Of a stretch of DNA of 64,000 nucleotides, positions 1 to 11,160 are shown one piece after another. The DNA is from Caenorhabditis elegans (Eukaryota > Nematoda > Chromadorea > Rhabditida > Rhabditidae), in assembly GCF_000002985.6 (NCBI RefSeq), contig NC_003279.8, forward strand, positions 13,144,001 to 13,208,000, read 5' to 3'. Within the stretch, counting starts at the first letter, position 1, and every line of letters begins with the position of its first letter. A model generated the notes under the pieces. It saw only the letters and a program-made list of their open reading frames with translations. It did no database searches and was not told the origin of the DNA. The position numbers were made by a program, and so were the translations under genes.

Positions 1-1
1 A

Positions 2-588
2 ATTGAATTGGTGCAAAATAAAGCTGGAGAAGATTCGAAAACCATTGCAAATCGTCAGGTAATATTTTTGGAGTTTTTGGAATTTTTTGAAATTTTTTGG
101 AATTTAATGATCATTAAAAATTCAGAAGTACCAAATTTCAGATTGCATTGAGTGGTGTGAAGAATGAATTTTATAAATTGGCGGAAGCATCTGAAGACAT
201 TTCAAAACTCCAGGGGATTAACTGCATAGAAGACAAAATCAACAAAAACGTTGCAGTAGAGATTTTCAGTGAAATAGCCGATGCTCGAAATTGCATGAAC
301 ACATTTGTGGACTCCTTTGAAAATGAAAAAATATCGTTTAAAACTTTGCAAGTCTTCAGGAGAAGAATAGAGGTTTTAATAGCACTTCTAGACTTTCTGG
401 TGGAAATTGAACGGAAAAATCATGCTGCTAACGTGATCAATGACAGCGAGCACTTCGCGTTTAATAACATAAGAAGGAGAGTGCCAGTGTGGAAACTTCT
501 ATCAATAGACATGTTCCTCTACATTTTGTTAATTTTTTCCACTTTTCATTTCTATCGATATGTTTTTCTCAAGGCTAATATTTTGTAG
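2..588 (+). CDS. 3' end of a small coiled-coil gene with C-terminal membrane segment (partial, family not recognised)
   Basis: The gene enters from the left edge. Exon 2-58 is open in the frame that splices at phase 0 (donor gt at 59, acceptor ag at 140-141) to the last exon 142-588, which ends in TAG. The visible 167 residues are helical and rich in Glu/Lys/Ile. A strongly hydrophobic stretch near the C-terminus (LLSIDMFLYILLIFS) looks like a tail anchor or membrane segment. The last exon is clearly paralogous to the last exon of the next gene downstream: both begin I-A-L-S and share spacing of hydrophobic residues and an N-C-I-E-D / N-L-I-E-D block. An AATAAA lies about 30 bases after the stop. 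I do not recognise the family. It looks like a nematode-specific tandem pair. The start lies outside the window. Confidence 0.6.
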
Positions 589-911
589 CATCCCATTATA
601 GCATCGAATGAGCACCAATAAATCTTGGTTTGATTTAGCATGTTTGGAAATAGATAAAGTATAGTCATTATAATGAAATTATTTTTTGTAATTGATATGT
701 AAAAAGCTATGTATATGCAAAACATGCATATGCCATGTGTGGAAAATTATTGCTATAAGTTATTTGATCGCGTGCCATTTCAGAGTCTGATAAGAAAAAG
801 AATGACGAAAGCAAAAGGAACTGATAACAATTGCCCATTATTTATTTACATTTTCTGAAATTTAATAATTTTTTAAAACCCTTGGCAGACGCTTAATTTT
901 TACAGGTAATA
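589..911. other. Intergenic spacer
   Basis: AT-rich spacer between the two tandem coiled-coil genes. It holds the upstream gene's AATAAA at about 617-622, and presumably the promoter of the gene starting at 912. I see no other gene or repeat. Confidence 0.6.
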
Positions 912-2453
912 ATGCTAGAAGAATTCAAGCAGGTATTCAACCAGTATTTGGAAAATTTCAAAAAGACGGTGAGCTTGAGTGTATGTTTCTGTCTAATTTT
1001 CAATATTGTAGGAAAACAGGCCACATTCACACGAAGAAAAGGGAATGATGCAAATAGAAAAATCAAATTACAAAGACATTATCATAAAACTTTTCGAATC
1101 ACGCACGGAACGATGGATGAAAAATCGGATAAATGAGTTGTGTGACAAGAAAATTTCAATAAACCGTGAATTAATCAATAAGAAAAACGAATTGCGCACA
1201 GCTGAAGAACGACTTGAAAAGGCTCTTTGTGAAATGGTTAGACTTTTTTTGCCCACTATAAAAAAGAGCAAAACTTTCTTGAGCTCTAAAACTAAAAATT
1301 CATAATCTGATTTCTGATTTGATGTTAAAAACTGACCCGTCAGGTGTCTGGCGCTGTAAGAAAATCTTCAGAATTTGCTTGTCCCTGCTGTCGAACATCT
1401 GTTTGTCAAACGTGTTTTTTTTTCAGCGAGAAGAAACCACTGAAGAACGTCAAGAACTTTACGATTGTACTGTGGTTGCGGAGCTCCATGAACATATATC
1501 AAGAGAAGACCGTTTATTGGCAGTATTTGAACAATATAGTCAGATGCAACAGGCCAGATTACAAACTGAACGGGAAAAAATCGACTTGGAGTGATCGCGA
1601 TGATCATACAGAAACTAGACGTGGCAAAGGAAACGGATCAGCTCGAACAACACTTTAATGAAACTGTCCAACAGGCAAAAAATGCAGGAGCTTCATTGTC
1701 AAATGGAATGACGCTTGTGATTGAATCGATGCGAGATAAAACTAGTAAAAAACCAGCAAGCAATAGAAATCATGAAGAGGTATTTTTTTTCAACACGAGA
1801 AGAAGGAAAATTTGAAAGATAAATACAGTATAAATTTTCAGATTGGCTTGGCTTTTTTGAAGAGCGAATTAGATAATTTGGTGGAAACAACAGAAGGAAT
1901 TATGAAAAGTAATGGGATAGAGCTCATTATCAATAAAGAAATCGATCAAACAAAGATTAGAGAGGTTTTTAGAAACCATTCTATAAATAAAAACTCGTAG
2001 TAGAATTTATAGATTGCTTTGTCTCGTATGAAAATCGAATTGAATACCTTGGCAGAAGCAGCTGGAGCCATTTTGAAGATTAGAAAAATAAACCTCATCG
2101 AAGATAGTATCAATAAAAAAATCGCAGAAGATATTCTCGGCGAGATGGACTATGCCAAAGACTGGTTGGACGAACATATGATCTGTTACAAAGAAGAGAA
2201 AGTTTTATTAGCAACTTTTGGAAAGTTCGAAGACAGAATAGATTTTCTTATTTCAACAACCAATAGCTTGCATAAAATCGAACTACAGAAGAACGTCGCT
2301 AGAGTTATTGAGGAGAGCGAGATTTTTGTTTTCAATAACAAGAGATGGCTCACTATCAGAAATGTTTTGGAATCCTTGCCAATGGGCTTGTTCATTTATG
2401 CTTTACTTCTTTTTTGTGCTCATAATTTAATTTCTCAAATGTATCTTGTTTGA
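912..2453 (+). pseudogene. Tandem paralogue of the coiled-coil/tail-anchor gene, with exon duplication and probable frameshift
   Basis: Exons I can phase are 912-968, 1012-1234, 1427 to about 1591, 1591-1779, 1842-1964 and 2013-2453. The first 1.2 kb encodes a charged coiled coil. The reading frame starting at 1427 runs into TGA at 1592-1594, while coiled-coil coding continues one frame over from 1591. Either a one-base frameshift breaks the gene, or an alternative donor at 1523 spliced to 1608 bypasses the stop in frame. Exons 1842-1964 and 2013-2453 begin with related sequence (I-G-L-A-F-L-K / I-A-L-S-R-M-K), both enter at phase 0, and are separated by a 48-base intron, so they are a tandem exon duplication. 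The last exon ends in a hydrophobic segment as in the upstream paralogue. Function unknown. Calling it a pseudogene is provisional. Confidence 0.5.
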
Positions 2454-3284
2454 AAATTGTATTCATTGTATAGATTTTAAAAAAATTTCACTGAAAATAT
2501 CACCACACCCATGAGCGTTTTTGCGTCAAGTAGGACAACATAACAAACTATTCTTTTTCTGATGCTCAAGCTATTTAAAAATTGAAAAAGAAAACACTTC
2601 GAGAAATTATATAAAAAGTTTTGAAATGTTCCAAAAATAAAAGGTGAAACTAAAACTCCACTTGTTCTGCTTGAACTCATTGGTTTTTTTTTTTCTGCTT
2701 GAACTCAGTGGATATGAAACTTTTTTGAATTTGGTTTTCAAATTCTGAAAGAACACATTATTTGCTACAAAATGGCTACAGGGATTTTTGAAAAAGTTAG
2801 TTTGAAGCTAGTTATGATTTTTTAAAAATTGGAAAATATACTAATTTTGCATATAAATTGTCGGTTTTATTCAGTCTCAAAGTGTGCACTAAAAGGTATG
2901 ACTGAATTTCCACTATTTCTGCTTGAACTCTGTGTATATGAAACTTTTTTGAATTTGGTTTTCAAATTCTGAAAGAACACATTATTTGCTACAAAATGGC
3001 TACAGGGATTTTTGAAAAAGTAAGTTTGAAGCTAGTTATGATTTTTTAAAAATTGGAAAATATACTAATTTTGCATATAAATTGTCGGTTTTATTCAGTC
3101 TCAAAGTGTGCACTAAAAGGTATGACTGAATTTCCACTATTTCTGCTTGAACTCTGTGGATATGAAACTTTTTTGAATTTTGTTTTCAAATTCTGAAAGA
3201 ACACATTATTTGCTACAAAATGGCTACAGGGATTTTTGAAAAAGTAAGTTTGAAGCTAGTTATGATTTTTTAAAAATTGGAAAA

Positions 3285-3529
3285 TGTAATATATCCGATT
3301 TGTTGTAATAAGAAGAGCTTTATTAGAAAGCAAGAAGAGTTCAGTAGAATAGAATAGAGAAGAATGTTGAGGTATATTGAGTAATGATCGAATATCAGAG
3401 ATTCGATCATGGAATAAACATGTGGATAATACGTGGAATAATAATAAGAGAGTTAGAGAGTTCACGTGCTTCTTATTGTCGAGTTGTCATCGCCAAGTAG
3501 AGCGAACACGTTCACGTCTCGCCGTAACA
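3285..3529 (-). repeat. 3' LTR of the Ty3/gypsy-like element
   Basis: 245 bp, TG...CA termini, and near-identical to 4919-5163. The two visible mismatches are in the AAGAGT(T/G)CAG and CTTCTT(A/G)TTG stretches. It is flanked on the left by GAAAA (3280-3284) and on the right by the polypurine tract. Confidence 0.93.
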
Positions 3530-4698
3530 CCTTCCCCCCTTATAGACGAATAGCGATTCCCTTGGCAAGAGGGGGTTCGACCAGAAGCTGTGTATCGACT
3601 TCCGTTGCGAGTGGATGCTTGACCGAGCTGTGTTGATGTCGATCCTCGCGGAGTTCCGGTGGAGGTTAATGGGTGCTCCACAGATGAACCATATCTGTCC
3701 GGTACTCGTCGAATTCGCGAACTTCGTCGTACGGAATGGCTTGGGTCGGTGGTCGGGTGAGAACGTGAGGCGTATCCGGGCGCTGAGGAGTCGTTGTTGT
3801 TGGTAGAGCTGGATCCACGTGGCTGTCCTCGGACTGCATTGCTTTCTTTCTTCTTTAGTTCACTTGTGATACGGCTTCCACGATTGAGATCAGTACTGGG
3901 AACGGTAGAAGTAACAACTGGATCATCACTGCGGGACATCTCATCACCGCCACTCTCCCCCACAAAACCAAACGAATCGGAAGACAATCTAGGATTAACA
4001 GACGAGCCTGAAGAATCAAAAAGATTAGTTTCCCCCCCTGTGGCCCCGGAACGTGACTTATTGTCTGAACAGCTAGTAAACTTTCCTGGAGTCGAGAAGA
4101 ACAGAGGATAGATAGTTTCCTCAAAAATGTCTTCACGACTGTAGTCACCACAACGAGTCCGAATCTGATTAACGTGAGACTTTTGCATTCTGTCTCCGAC
4201 TTGAACCTCGTAGAGAACACCACCAAACTTTCTTCGAATAACACCATGCTTCCAATGAGACTTGTTGCCTTGGTGTACTTGGACATAAACTTTCTGGTTA
4301 ACCTGAAAATTTTTTGCGCGCGCTCCATTTCGCAGATCATAATGATGCTTCATGTTTTGCTGATATTGCGTCAGCTTTGGAACTTTTAAAACGCGGTCCG
4401 TAAGCATCAGAAGCGACATTGTCGTCCTGATTTTTCTTCCGAAGTGACACTCTGCTGGTGTAGCACCATTTAATGCAGAATGTGGGGTATTCCGATAGCT
4501 GATCAGAAACTTGTTCAGAATCTGCTGATTGACTGAACCTTCACCCTTGATCTTTGCGATACCTCTCTTGAGTGTATCCACGAACCTTTCAGCAGCTCCG
4601 TTAGATCTTGGGTAGTAGACAGCTGATGTTTTGTGCTCGACCACGTGGACACTGTCGCAACCTTTGACGTAACTCAACTCAAAGTTATAGGACATCAA
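3487..4698 (-). pseudogene. Retrotransposon integrase C-terminal fragment (pol remnant)
   Basis: An open frame of about 400 residues without a natural start. Its N-terminal part matches the end of a Ty3/gypsy integrase: a YYPRSNGAAERF-type motif (the family pattern Y-x-P-x-(S/T)-N-G-x-x-E-R), then a segment ending S-Y-R-N-T-P-H, then a basic GPY-like region. The C-terminal half is low-complexity Ser/Thr/Arg-rich. The frame runs across the polypurine tract and ends inside the 3' LTR. The sequence just upstream (about 4690-4760) encodes an RNase H-like end (RLVRWA...) in another frame. The catalytic integrase core and reverse transcriptase are missing, so it is a remnant. Confidence 0.85.
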
Positions 4699-4918
4699 AG
4701 TTGTTGCCCAGCGGACGAGACGATTTTGTGAATGAACCGGGAGATCCTTCTGCCTTTCTTCTTCGAATCTTGAGACGACTTCTCGGGTTTCCTAGGAATG
4801 GGTTTCTTCTTCTTCTTTAGTTCACTTGTGACACGGCTTCCACGATTGAGATCAGTACTGGGAACGGTAGAAGTGACAACTGGATCATCACTGCGGGACA
4901 TCTCATCCTGATCGCCAA

Positions 4919-5163
4919 TGTAATATATCCGATTTGTTGTAATAAGAAGAGCTTTATTAGAAAGCAAGAAGAGTGCAGTAGAATAGAATAGAGAAGAATG
5001 TTGAGGTATATTGAGTAATGATCGAATATCAGAGATTCGATCATGGAATAAACATGTGGATAATACGTGGAATAATAATAAGAGAGTTAGAGAGTTCACG
5101 TGCTTCTTGTTGTCGAGTTGTCATCGCCAAGTAGAGCGAACACGTTCACGTCTCGCCGTAACA
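4919..5163 (-). repeat. 5' LTR of the Ty3/gypsy-like element
   Basis: 245 bp with TG...CA ends and near-identical to 3285-3529. It is followed on the plus strand by GAAAA (5164-5168), the second copy of the target duplication, and then by uninterrupted satellite. On the minus strand it abuts the candidate primer-binding site. Confidence 0.93.
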
Positions 5164-8110
5164 GAAAATATACTAATTTTGCATATAAATGGTCGGTTTT
5201 ATTCAGTCTCAAAGTGTGCACTAAAAGGTTTGACTGAATTTCCACTATTTCTGCTTGAACTCTGTGGATATGAAACTTTTTCAAATTTGGTTTTCAAATT
5301 CTGAAAGAACACATAATTTGCTACAAAATGGCTACAGGGATTTTTGAAAAAATTAGTTTGAAGCTAGTTATGATTTTTTAAAAATTGGAAAATATACTAA
5401 TTTTGCATATAAATTGTCGGTTTTATTCAGTCTCAAAGTGTGCACTAAAAGGTATGACTGAATTTTCACTATTTCTGCTTGAACTCTGTGTATATGAAAC
5501 TTTTTTGAATTTTGTTTTCAAATTCTGAAAGAACACATTATTTGCAACAAAATGGCTACAGGGATTTTTGAAAAAGTAAGTTTGAAGCTAGTTATGATTT
5601 TTTAAAAATTGGAAAATATACTAATTTTGCATTTAAATTGTCGGTTTTATTCAGTCTCAAAGTGTGCACTAAAAGGTTTGACTGAATTTCCACTATTTCT
5701 GCTTGAACTCTGTGTATATGAAACTTTTTTGAATTTTGTTTTCAAATTCTGAAAGAACACATTATTTGCTACAAAATGGCTACAGGGATTTTTGAAAAAG
5801 TAAGTTTGAAGCTAGTTATGATTTTTTAAAAATTGGAAAATATACTAATTTTGCATATAAATTGTCGGTTTTATTCAGTCTCAAAGTGTGCACTAAAAGG
5901 TATGACTGAATTTCCACTATTTCTGCTTGAACTCTGTGTATATGAAACTTTTTGAAATTTTGTTTTCAAATTCTGAAAGAACACATATTTTGCAACAAAA
6001 TGGCTACAGGGATTTTTGAAAAAGTAAGTTTGAAGCTAGTTATGATTTTTTAAAAATTGGAAAATATACTAATTTTGCATTTAAATTGTCGGTTTTATTC
6101 AGTCTCAAAGTGTGCACTAAACGGTATAACTGAATTTCCACTATTTCTGCTTGAACTCTGTGGATATGAAACTTTTTGAAACTTTGTTTTCAAATTCTGA
6201 AAGAACACATTATTTGCTACAAAATGGCTACAGGGATTTTTGAAAAAGTAAGTTTGAAGCTAGTTATGATTTTTTAAAAATTGGAAAATATACTAATTTT
6301 GCATTTAAATTGTCGGTTTTATTCAGTCTCAAAGTGTGCACTAAAAGGTTTGACTGAATTTCCACTATTTCTGCTTGAACTCTGTGTATATGAAACTTTT
6401 TTGAATTTTGTTTTCAAATTCTGAAAGAACACATTATTTGCTACAAAATGGCTACAGGGATTTTTGAAAAAGTAAGTTTGAAGCTAGTTATGATTTTTTA
6501 AAAATTGGAAAATATACTAATTTTGCATATAAATTGTCGGTTTTATTCAGTCTCAAAGTGTGCACTAAAAGGTATGACTGAATTTCCACTATTTCTGCTT
6601 GAACTCTGTGTATATGAAACTTTTTGAAATTTTGTTTTCAAATTCTGAAAGAACACATATTTTGCAACAAAATGGCTACAGGGATTTTTGAAAAAGTAAG
6701 TTTGAAGCTAGTTATGATTTTTTAAAAATTGGAAAATATACTAATTTTGCATTTAAATTGTCGGTTTTATTCAGTCTCAAAGTGTGCACTAAACGGTATA
6801 ACTGAATTTCCACTATTTCTGCTTGAACTCTGTGGATATGAAACTTTTTGAAACTTTGTTTTCAAATTCTGAAAGAACACATTATTTGCTACAAAATGGC
6901 TACAGGGATTTTTGAAAAAGTAAGTTTGAAGCTAGTTATGATTTTTTAAAAATTGGAAAATATACTAATTTTGCATTTAAATTGTCGGTTTTATTCAGTC
7001 TCAAAGTGTGCACTAAACGGTATAACTGAATTTCCACTATTTCTGCTTGAACTCTGTGTATATGAAACTTTTTGAAATTTTGTTTTCAAATTCTGAAAGA
7101 ACACATATTTTGCAACAAAATGGCTACAGGGATTTTTGAAAAAGTAAGTTTGAAGCTAGTTATGATTTTTTAAAAATTGGAAAATATACTAATTTTGCAT
7201 TTAAATTGTCGGTTTTATTCAGTCTCAAAGTGTGCACTAAAAGGTATGACTGAATTTCCACTATTTCTGCTTGAACTCTGTGTATATGAAACTTTTTGAA
7301 ATTTTGTTTTCAAATTCTGAAAGAACACATATTTTGCAACAAAATGGCTACAGGGATTTTTGAAAAAGTAAGTTTGAAGCTAGTTATGATTTTTTAAAAA
7401 TTGGAAAATATACTAATTTTGCATATAAATTGTCGGTTTTATTCAGTCTCAAAGTGTGCACTAAAAGGTATGACTGAATTTCCACTATTTCTGCTTGAAC
7501 TCTGTGTATATGAAACTTTTTGAAATTTTGTTTTCAAATTCTGAAAGAACACATATTTTGCAACAAAATGGCTACAGGGATTTTTGAAAAAGTAAGTTTG
7601 AAGCTAGTTATGATTTTTTAAAAATTGGAAAATATACTAATTTTGCATATAAATTGTCGGTTTTATTCAGTCTCAAAGTGTGCAATAAAAGGTTTGACTC
7701 AATTTCCACTATTTCTGCTTGAACTCTGTGGATATGAAACTTTTTGAAATTTTGTTTTCAAATTCTGAAAGAACACATTATTTGCTACAAAATGGCTACA
7801 GGGATTTTTGAAAAAGTAAGTTTGAAGCTAGTTATGATTTTTTAAAAATATGAAAATATACTAATTTTGCATATAAATTGTCGGTTTTATTCAGTTTCAA
7901 AGTGTGCACTAAAAGGTATGACTGAATTTCCACTATTTCTGCTTGAACTCTGTGTATATGAAACTTTTTTGAATTTTGTTTTCAAATTCTGAAAGAACAC
8001 AATATTTGCTACAAAATGGCTACAGGGATTTTTGAAAAAGTAAGTTTGAAGCTAGTTATGATTTTTTAAAAATTGAAAAATCTACTAATTTTGCATATAC
8101 ATAAATTGTC

Positions 8111-8595
8111 TATTCTATTCAATCTTTAAATTTACTTTAGAATTCGTTTGATAAGGGTCGAATGGTTTTTGGTTATTCACACTCTTGGTATAAGGACAAG
8201 TTGGTTTGTTCAGTAATTGCAAAGCAAATATTATCCTAATTAGTTGTTTGACGTCAAATTGATCAGAAAATTGATAATACTTTCTTTCAGCTTATTGATA
8301 CGTCCGTGTTGTGTCAGGATGACCCATTGCAGTTTGATTTGGGACATCTTCTTTTCTCCCCTTAATTTCTCGAAGATCAAACCGAAATGGACACTTTGAC
8401 ACTACGTGTACGCCAAGGTCAGCTGAAATATGCGGTTAGCATCTTCAAGAATAAATCGATAGGAAAATCGCCCTCTGCGACATATGGTATTCCAGGTGAC
8501 ATATTTAAAGAGTCATTGTATTGGGAAGACTGCTTGTTTGGTCTTTTCTCTCCATTCATACCTTCTGTTTGCCATTTCACTTATCGACTCTAGAA
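8111..8595. other. Spacer upstream of the F-box gene
   Basis: Unique AT-rich sequence between the satellite and the F-box gene. An open frame from 8387 has no recognisable domain and no convincing splice into the F-box exons. I treat the region as promoter or 5' flank. Confidence 0.4.
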
Positions 8596-9687
8596 ATGTC
8601 CGTTGTATCGAAAACTGAACATTTTCAACCATTTCGATTATTCAATCTTCCAACTGTGGCAGCATGTAATGTTATATCATTTATGAGGATTGTTGAAGTG
8701 TAAGTATATTAAGCAATTGTTTAGTGAACCAATAAGTTTTTGTTCAGAATTGAAACGTCTATGACCAGCTCGAAAGCGAGGAAAAAAGTGAAATCTTTGA
8801 TAAATGCCAAACTTTGGAAAGAAATTGATATTTGTCCCGGATTTGATTCGAATCCAATTATTCAATTGGTCAGAAACTATGACGTTTGGATAATATCATT
8901 CGGTATAAAGAGATACTATCCCGATACTTTAAGTTGTATGAATTACTACAGACTTTTGCAAACCAACTTGGAAGATAAGACGGCTGACTGGAAAATGTGG
9001 ATTGAGTATCTAACTGAATTCTTGGAATCTCCTATAGTCGAGCTTTCCATGGATATCTCTGAACTGAAAGATAAACAACAATCAGTCATCGATTGGATAA
9101 AATCTAGACAACGTTCGATTGAGAAACTCTCAATATATGGAGAAAATGTTTCAACCGAGGATTTTGCGATAGTTGAGAACAATAAAGGTTTCACGAAAGA
9201 GTTCCTGTTTGAAATGGAAACCGACGAAAACTTCCATAGTGATTTCACTTTTAATGGAAAGTCTCTAACTGTGTACAAGGGAAAGTGGTTCAAATTGAAT
9301 CAACTATTGAACAGCGACTGTGCGGAAATATATATAGTTAATTCTTTATCAGATAGTGAATGGAACACTTTTCTTAGAAAATGGATCAATATGGAATCGA
9401 ATTTGAATCTGAAACGATTGGAGTTCGATATCCCAGAACTTCAATCACTTTTTTCAATTCTCCTGCTACCCTCCGAATCTGTGGCCAGTATTGCAACGAA
9501 TGCCGGAATGTGAGTTCATAATAATTGTTGACTTTAACCCAATTTTATTTACAGGAACATGATTGAGAATAAATTTAAAAACTTCATGGTAATTCGACGC
9601 AATGATGGAGCAATAGGTGTTCTCGGAATCAGGTGGACAAAGGGACATGGATCTAAAGTATGGACACTATCATTGACGGTTAAATGA
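8596..9687 (+). CDS. F-box protein with FBA_2-type C-terminal domain (fbxb-like)
   Basis: Three exons with consistent phases: 8596-8699, 8748-9509 and 9555-9687 (TGA), about 332 residues. Residues 10-35 read FQPFRLFNLPTVAACNVISF, an F-box of the nematode pattern F-(P/R)-L-x-x-L-P. The next exon starts with a basic S-S-K-A-R-K-K-V segment typical of the end of these F-boxes. The remainder resembles the FBA_2 domain of the large fbxb family: a W-(x)10-R-S-I-E-x-L-x-I block and a C-terminal V-I-R-R-(N)-D-G-x-I-G-V. F-box proteins recruit substrates to SCF ubiquitin ligases; in nematodes this family is fast-evolving and mostly uncharacterised. The 3' exon is short and retains the typical FBA_2 ending, so the gene appears intact. 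Confidence 0.85.
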
Positions 9688-10150
9688 ATTAATTTTGGAA
9701 TTCGAGTTTTCAGCAATAAAGTCGTTTTAAAAAAACATATTTGTACCTTATAAACCCAAAAAAACCTTTTGCTAAAACTTGAAACTATATTCGTAATGTT
9801 TTGTGGTGAACCGGTGTAGTTATGAAAATTCATAAACTTAGTTTTCTACATCAAATGCATAAATCTGTGGAGTCTGAAGCTTGTAGTGGCTATTTTTTTG
9901 ATGCTCAAGCTCATTTTTTAGATGCTCAAGCTATTTTTTTTAGATGCTCAAGCTAATTTTTCTGACCAGCGTGGCGGCAATTGCAAAAATATTCAGGAAA
10001 ATGCACATAGACGTTACATAGTTTCGCTTTTTCCATATCATATGTCAAACAAAAAAAGAAATTCAATATCCGATAAATTTTGCGTGAATCTTAGAACACT
10101 TCAATTCAAAGGATTCTGAACCCAAAAACCTATTTCTTAAAATAATCTAA
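9688..10150. other. Spacer with three TAGATGCTCAAGCT repeats
   Basis: Intergenic. The motif GATGCTCAAGCT occurs three times between about 9900 and 9955 and once more near 2561. No gene is supported. Confidence 0.5.
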
Positions 10151-11160
10151 TTTTTAACTTGACTTACTTTTTAAACTTGACCTGCTTAAAAAGTAGGTCA
10201 TGACCTAATTTTTAATTTGACCTACTTAAAAAGTAGGTCATGACCTAATTTTAATATGACCTACTTAAAAAGTAGGTCATGACCTACTTTTTTAAACGTG
10301 ACCCACTTTAAAAGTAGGCCATGACCTACTTTTTTTAACTTGACCTACTTAAAAAGTAGGTCATGACCTAATTTTAATTTAGGTCACTTAAAAAGTAGGT
10401 CATGACCTAGATTTAATTTGACCTACTTAAAAAGTAGGTCATGACCTAAATTTAATTGGGCATACTTAAAAAGTAGGTCATCACCTAATTTTAATTTAGG
10501 TCAATTAAAAAGTAGGTCATGACCTAAATTTAATTTGGCCTACTTAAAAAGTAGGTCATGACCTAATTTTAATTTAGGTCACTTAAAAAGTAGGTCATGA
10601 CCTAGATTTAATTTGACCTACTTAAAAAGTATTTGGCCTACTTAAAAAGTAGGTCGTGATCTACTTTTAATTTAGGTCACTTAAAAAGTAGGTCATGACC
10701 TAAATTTAATTTGGCCTACTTAAAAAGTAGGTCGTGATCTACTTTTAATTTAGGTCACTTAAAAAGTAGGTCATGACCTAAATTTAATTTGACCTACTTA
10801 AAAAGTAGGTCATGACTTAATTTTAATTTGACCTACTTAAAAAATAGGTCATGACCTACAGTGCATTTTTTTTCCACTTCTACGACTTTAAAGGCGCGCG
10901 CATTTATACAAAATGATCCCGGCATTGGTCTCGCCACGCGCTCAACAAATCAATGGGATGTGCGTGGCGAGACCATTGCGCGAAAATGCGCGCGCCTTTA
11001 AAGTCGTAGAAGTTGGAAAAAAAATGCACTGTAATTTTAATTTAGGTCACTTAAAAAGTAGGTCATGACCTACTTTTCAACTTGACCTACTTAAAAAGTA
11101 GTTCATGACCTAAATTTAATTTGACCTACTTATAAATTAATTTGACCTACTATTAAAAAG
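10150..11160. repeat. Minisatellite of palindromes built on AGGTCATGACCT
   Basis: About 25 copies of a 33-40 base unit made of two self-complementary parts: GTAGGTCATGACCTA and a GACCTACTTAAAAAGTAGGTC-type inverted repeat joined by T/A runs. Unit variants alternate (TTTGACCTAC, TTTAGGTCAC, TTTGGCCTAC). A MITE interrupts the array at 10859-11031, after which the repeats continue to about 11160. The central dodecamer is an inverted repeat of AGGTCA with zero spacing. Confidence 0.93.
10859..11031. mobile_element. Palindromic MITE (TA target site)
   Basis: A 173-bp nearly perfect inverted-repeat element. The left end CAGTGCATTTTTTTTCCA is mirrored by the right end, followed by CTTCTACGACTTTAAAGGCGCGCGC on both arms, and GGTCTCGCCACG near the centre. 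It is flanked by TA at 10857-10858 and 11032-11033, the duplication expected for Tc1/mariner-mobilised elements. No coding potential. The GC-rich stem contrasts with the surrounding minisatellite. Confidence 0.88.

Larger units (their letters stand above)
3285..5163 (-). mobile_element. Ty3/gypsy-like LTR retrotransposon, internally deleted, recent insertion
   Basis: Two 245-bp direct repeats (3285-3529 and 4919-5163) begin TG and end CA and flank a 1.4-kb interior on the minus strand. The 5-bp target duplication GAAAA lies at 3280-3284 and 5164-5168 and falls inside a 224-bp satellite unit. Reading the minus strand, a candidate primer-binding site starting TGGCGATCAGG directly follows the 5' LTR (below 4918). 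A polypurine tract (AAGGGGGGAAGG) sits directly before the 3' LTR at about 3530-3542. I count only two differences between the LTRs, so insertion was recent. The interior lacks gag, protease and most of reverse transcriptase. It retains an RNase H tail and integrase C-terminus. A block at 4812-4907 is a near copy of 3850-3945, indicating recombination or template switching. It is a non-autonomous Cer-type element. Confidence 0.92.
2690..8110. repeat. 224-bp tandem satellite array, interrupted by an LTR element
   Basis: A landmark (CAGTCTCAAAGTGTGCA) recurs at about 2872, 3096, then after the insertion at 5204, 5428, 5652, 5876, 6100, 6324, 6548, 6772, 6996, 7220, 7444, 7668 and 7892, i.e. exactly every 224 bases. 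That gives about 15 full units plus degenerate ends; the last recognisable half-unit dies out near 8110. Units differ mainly by single substitutions and small shifts (e.g. ACACATTATTTGCTAC versus ACACATATTTTGCAAC), so the array is well homogenised. Each unit contains TTTTATTCAG, which resembles a nematode splice acceptor, but I see no coding potential. Confidence 0.95.

Noticed and set aside
8387..8593. Open frame upstream of the F-box gene as a first exon
   Set aside because: No donor that joins in phase to 8596 or 8748 with a meaningful product, and the F-box exon has its own good ATG.
10140..11160. CRISPR-like array
   Set aside because: Repeats are palindromic minisatellite units without unique spacers, in an animal genome.
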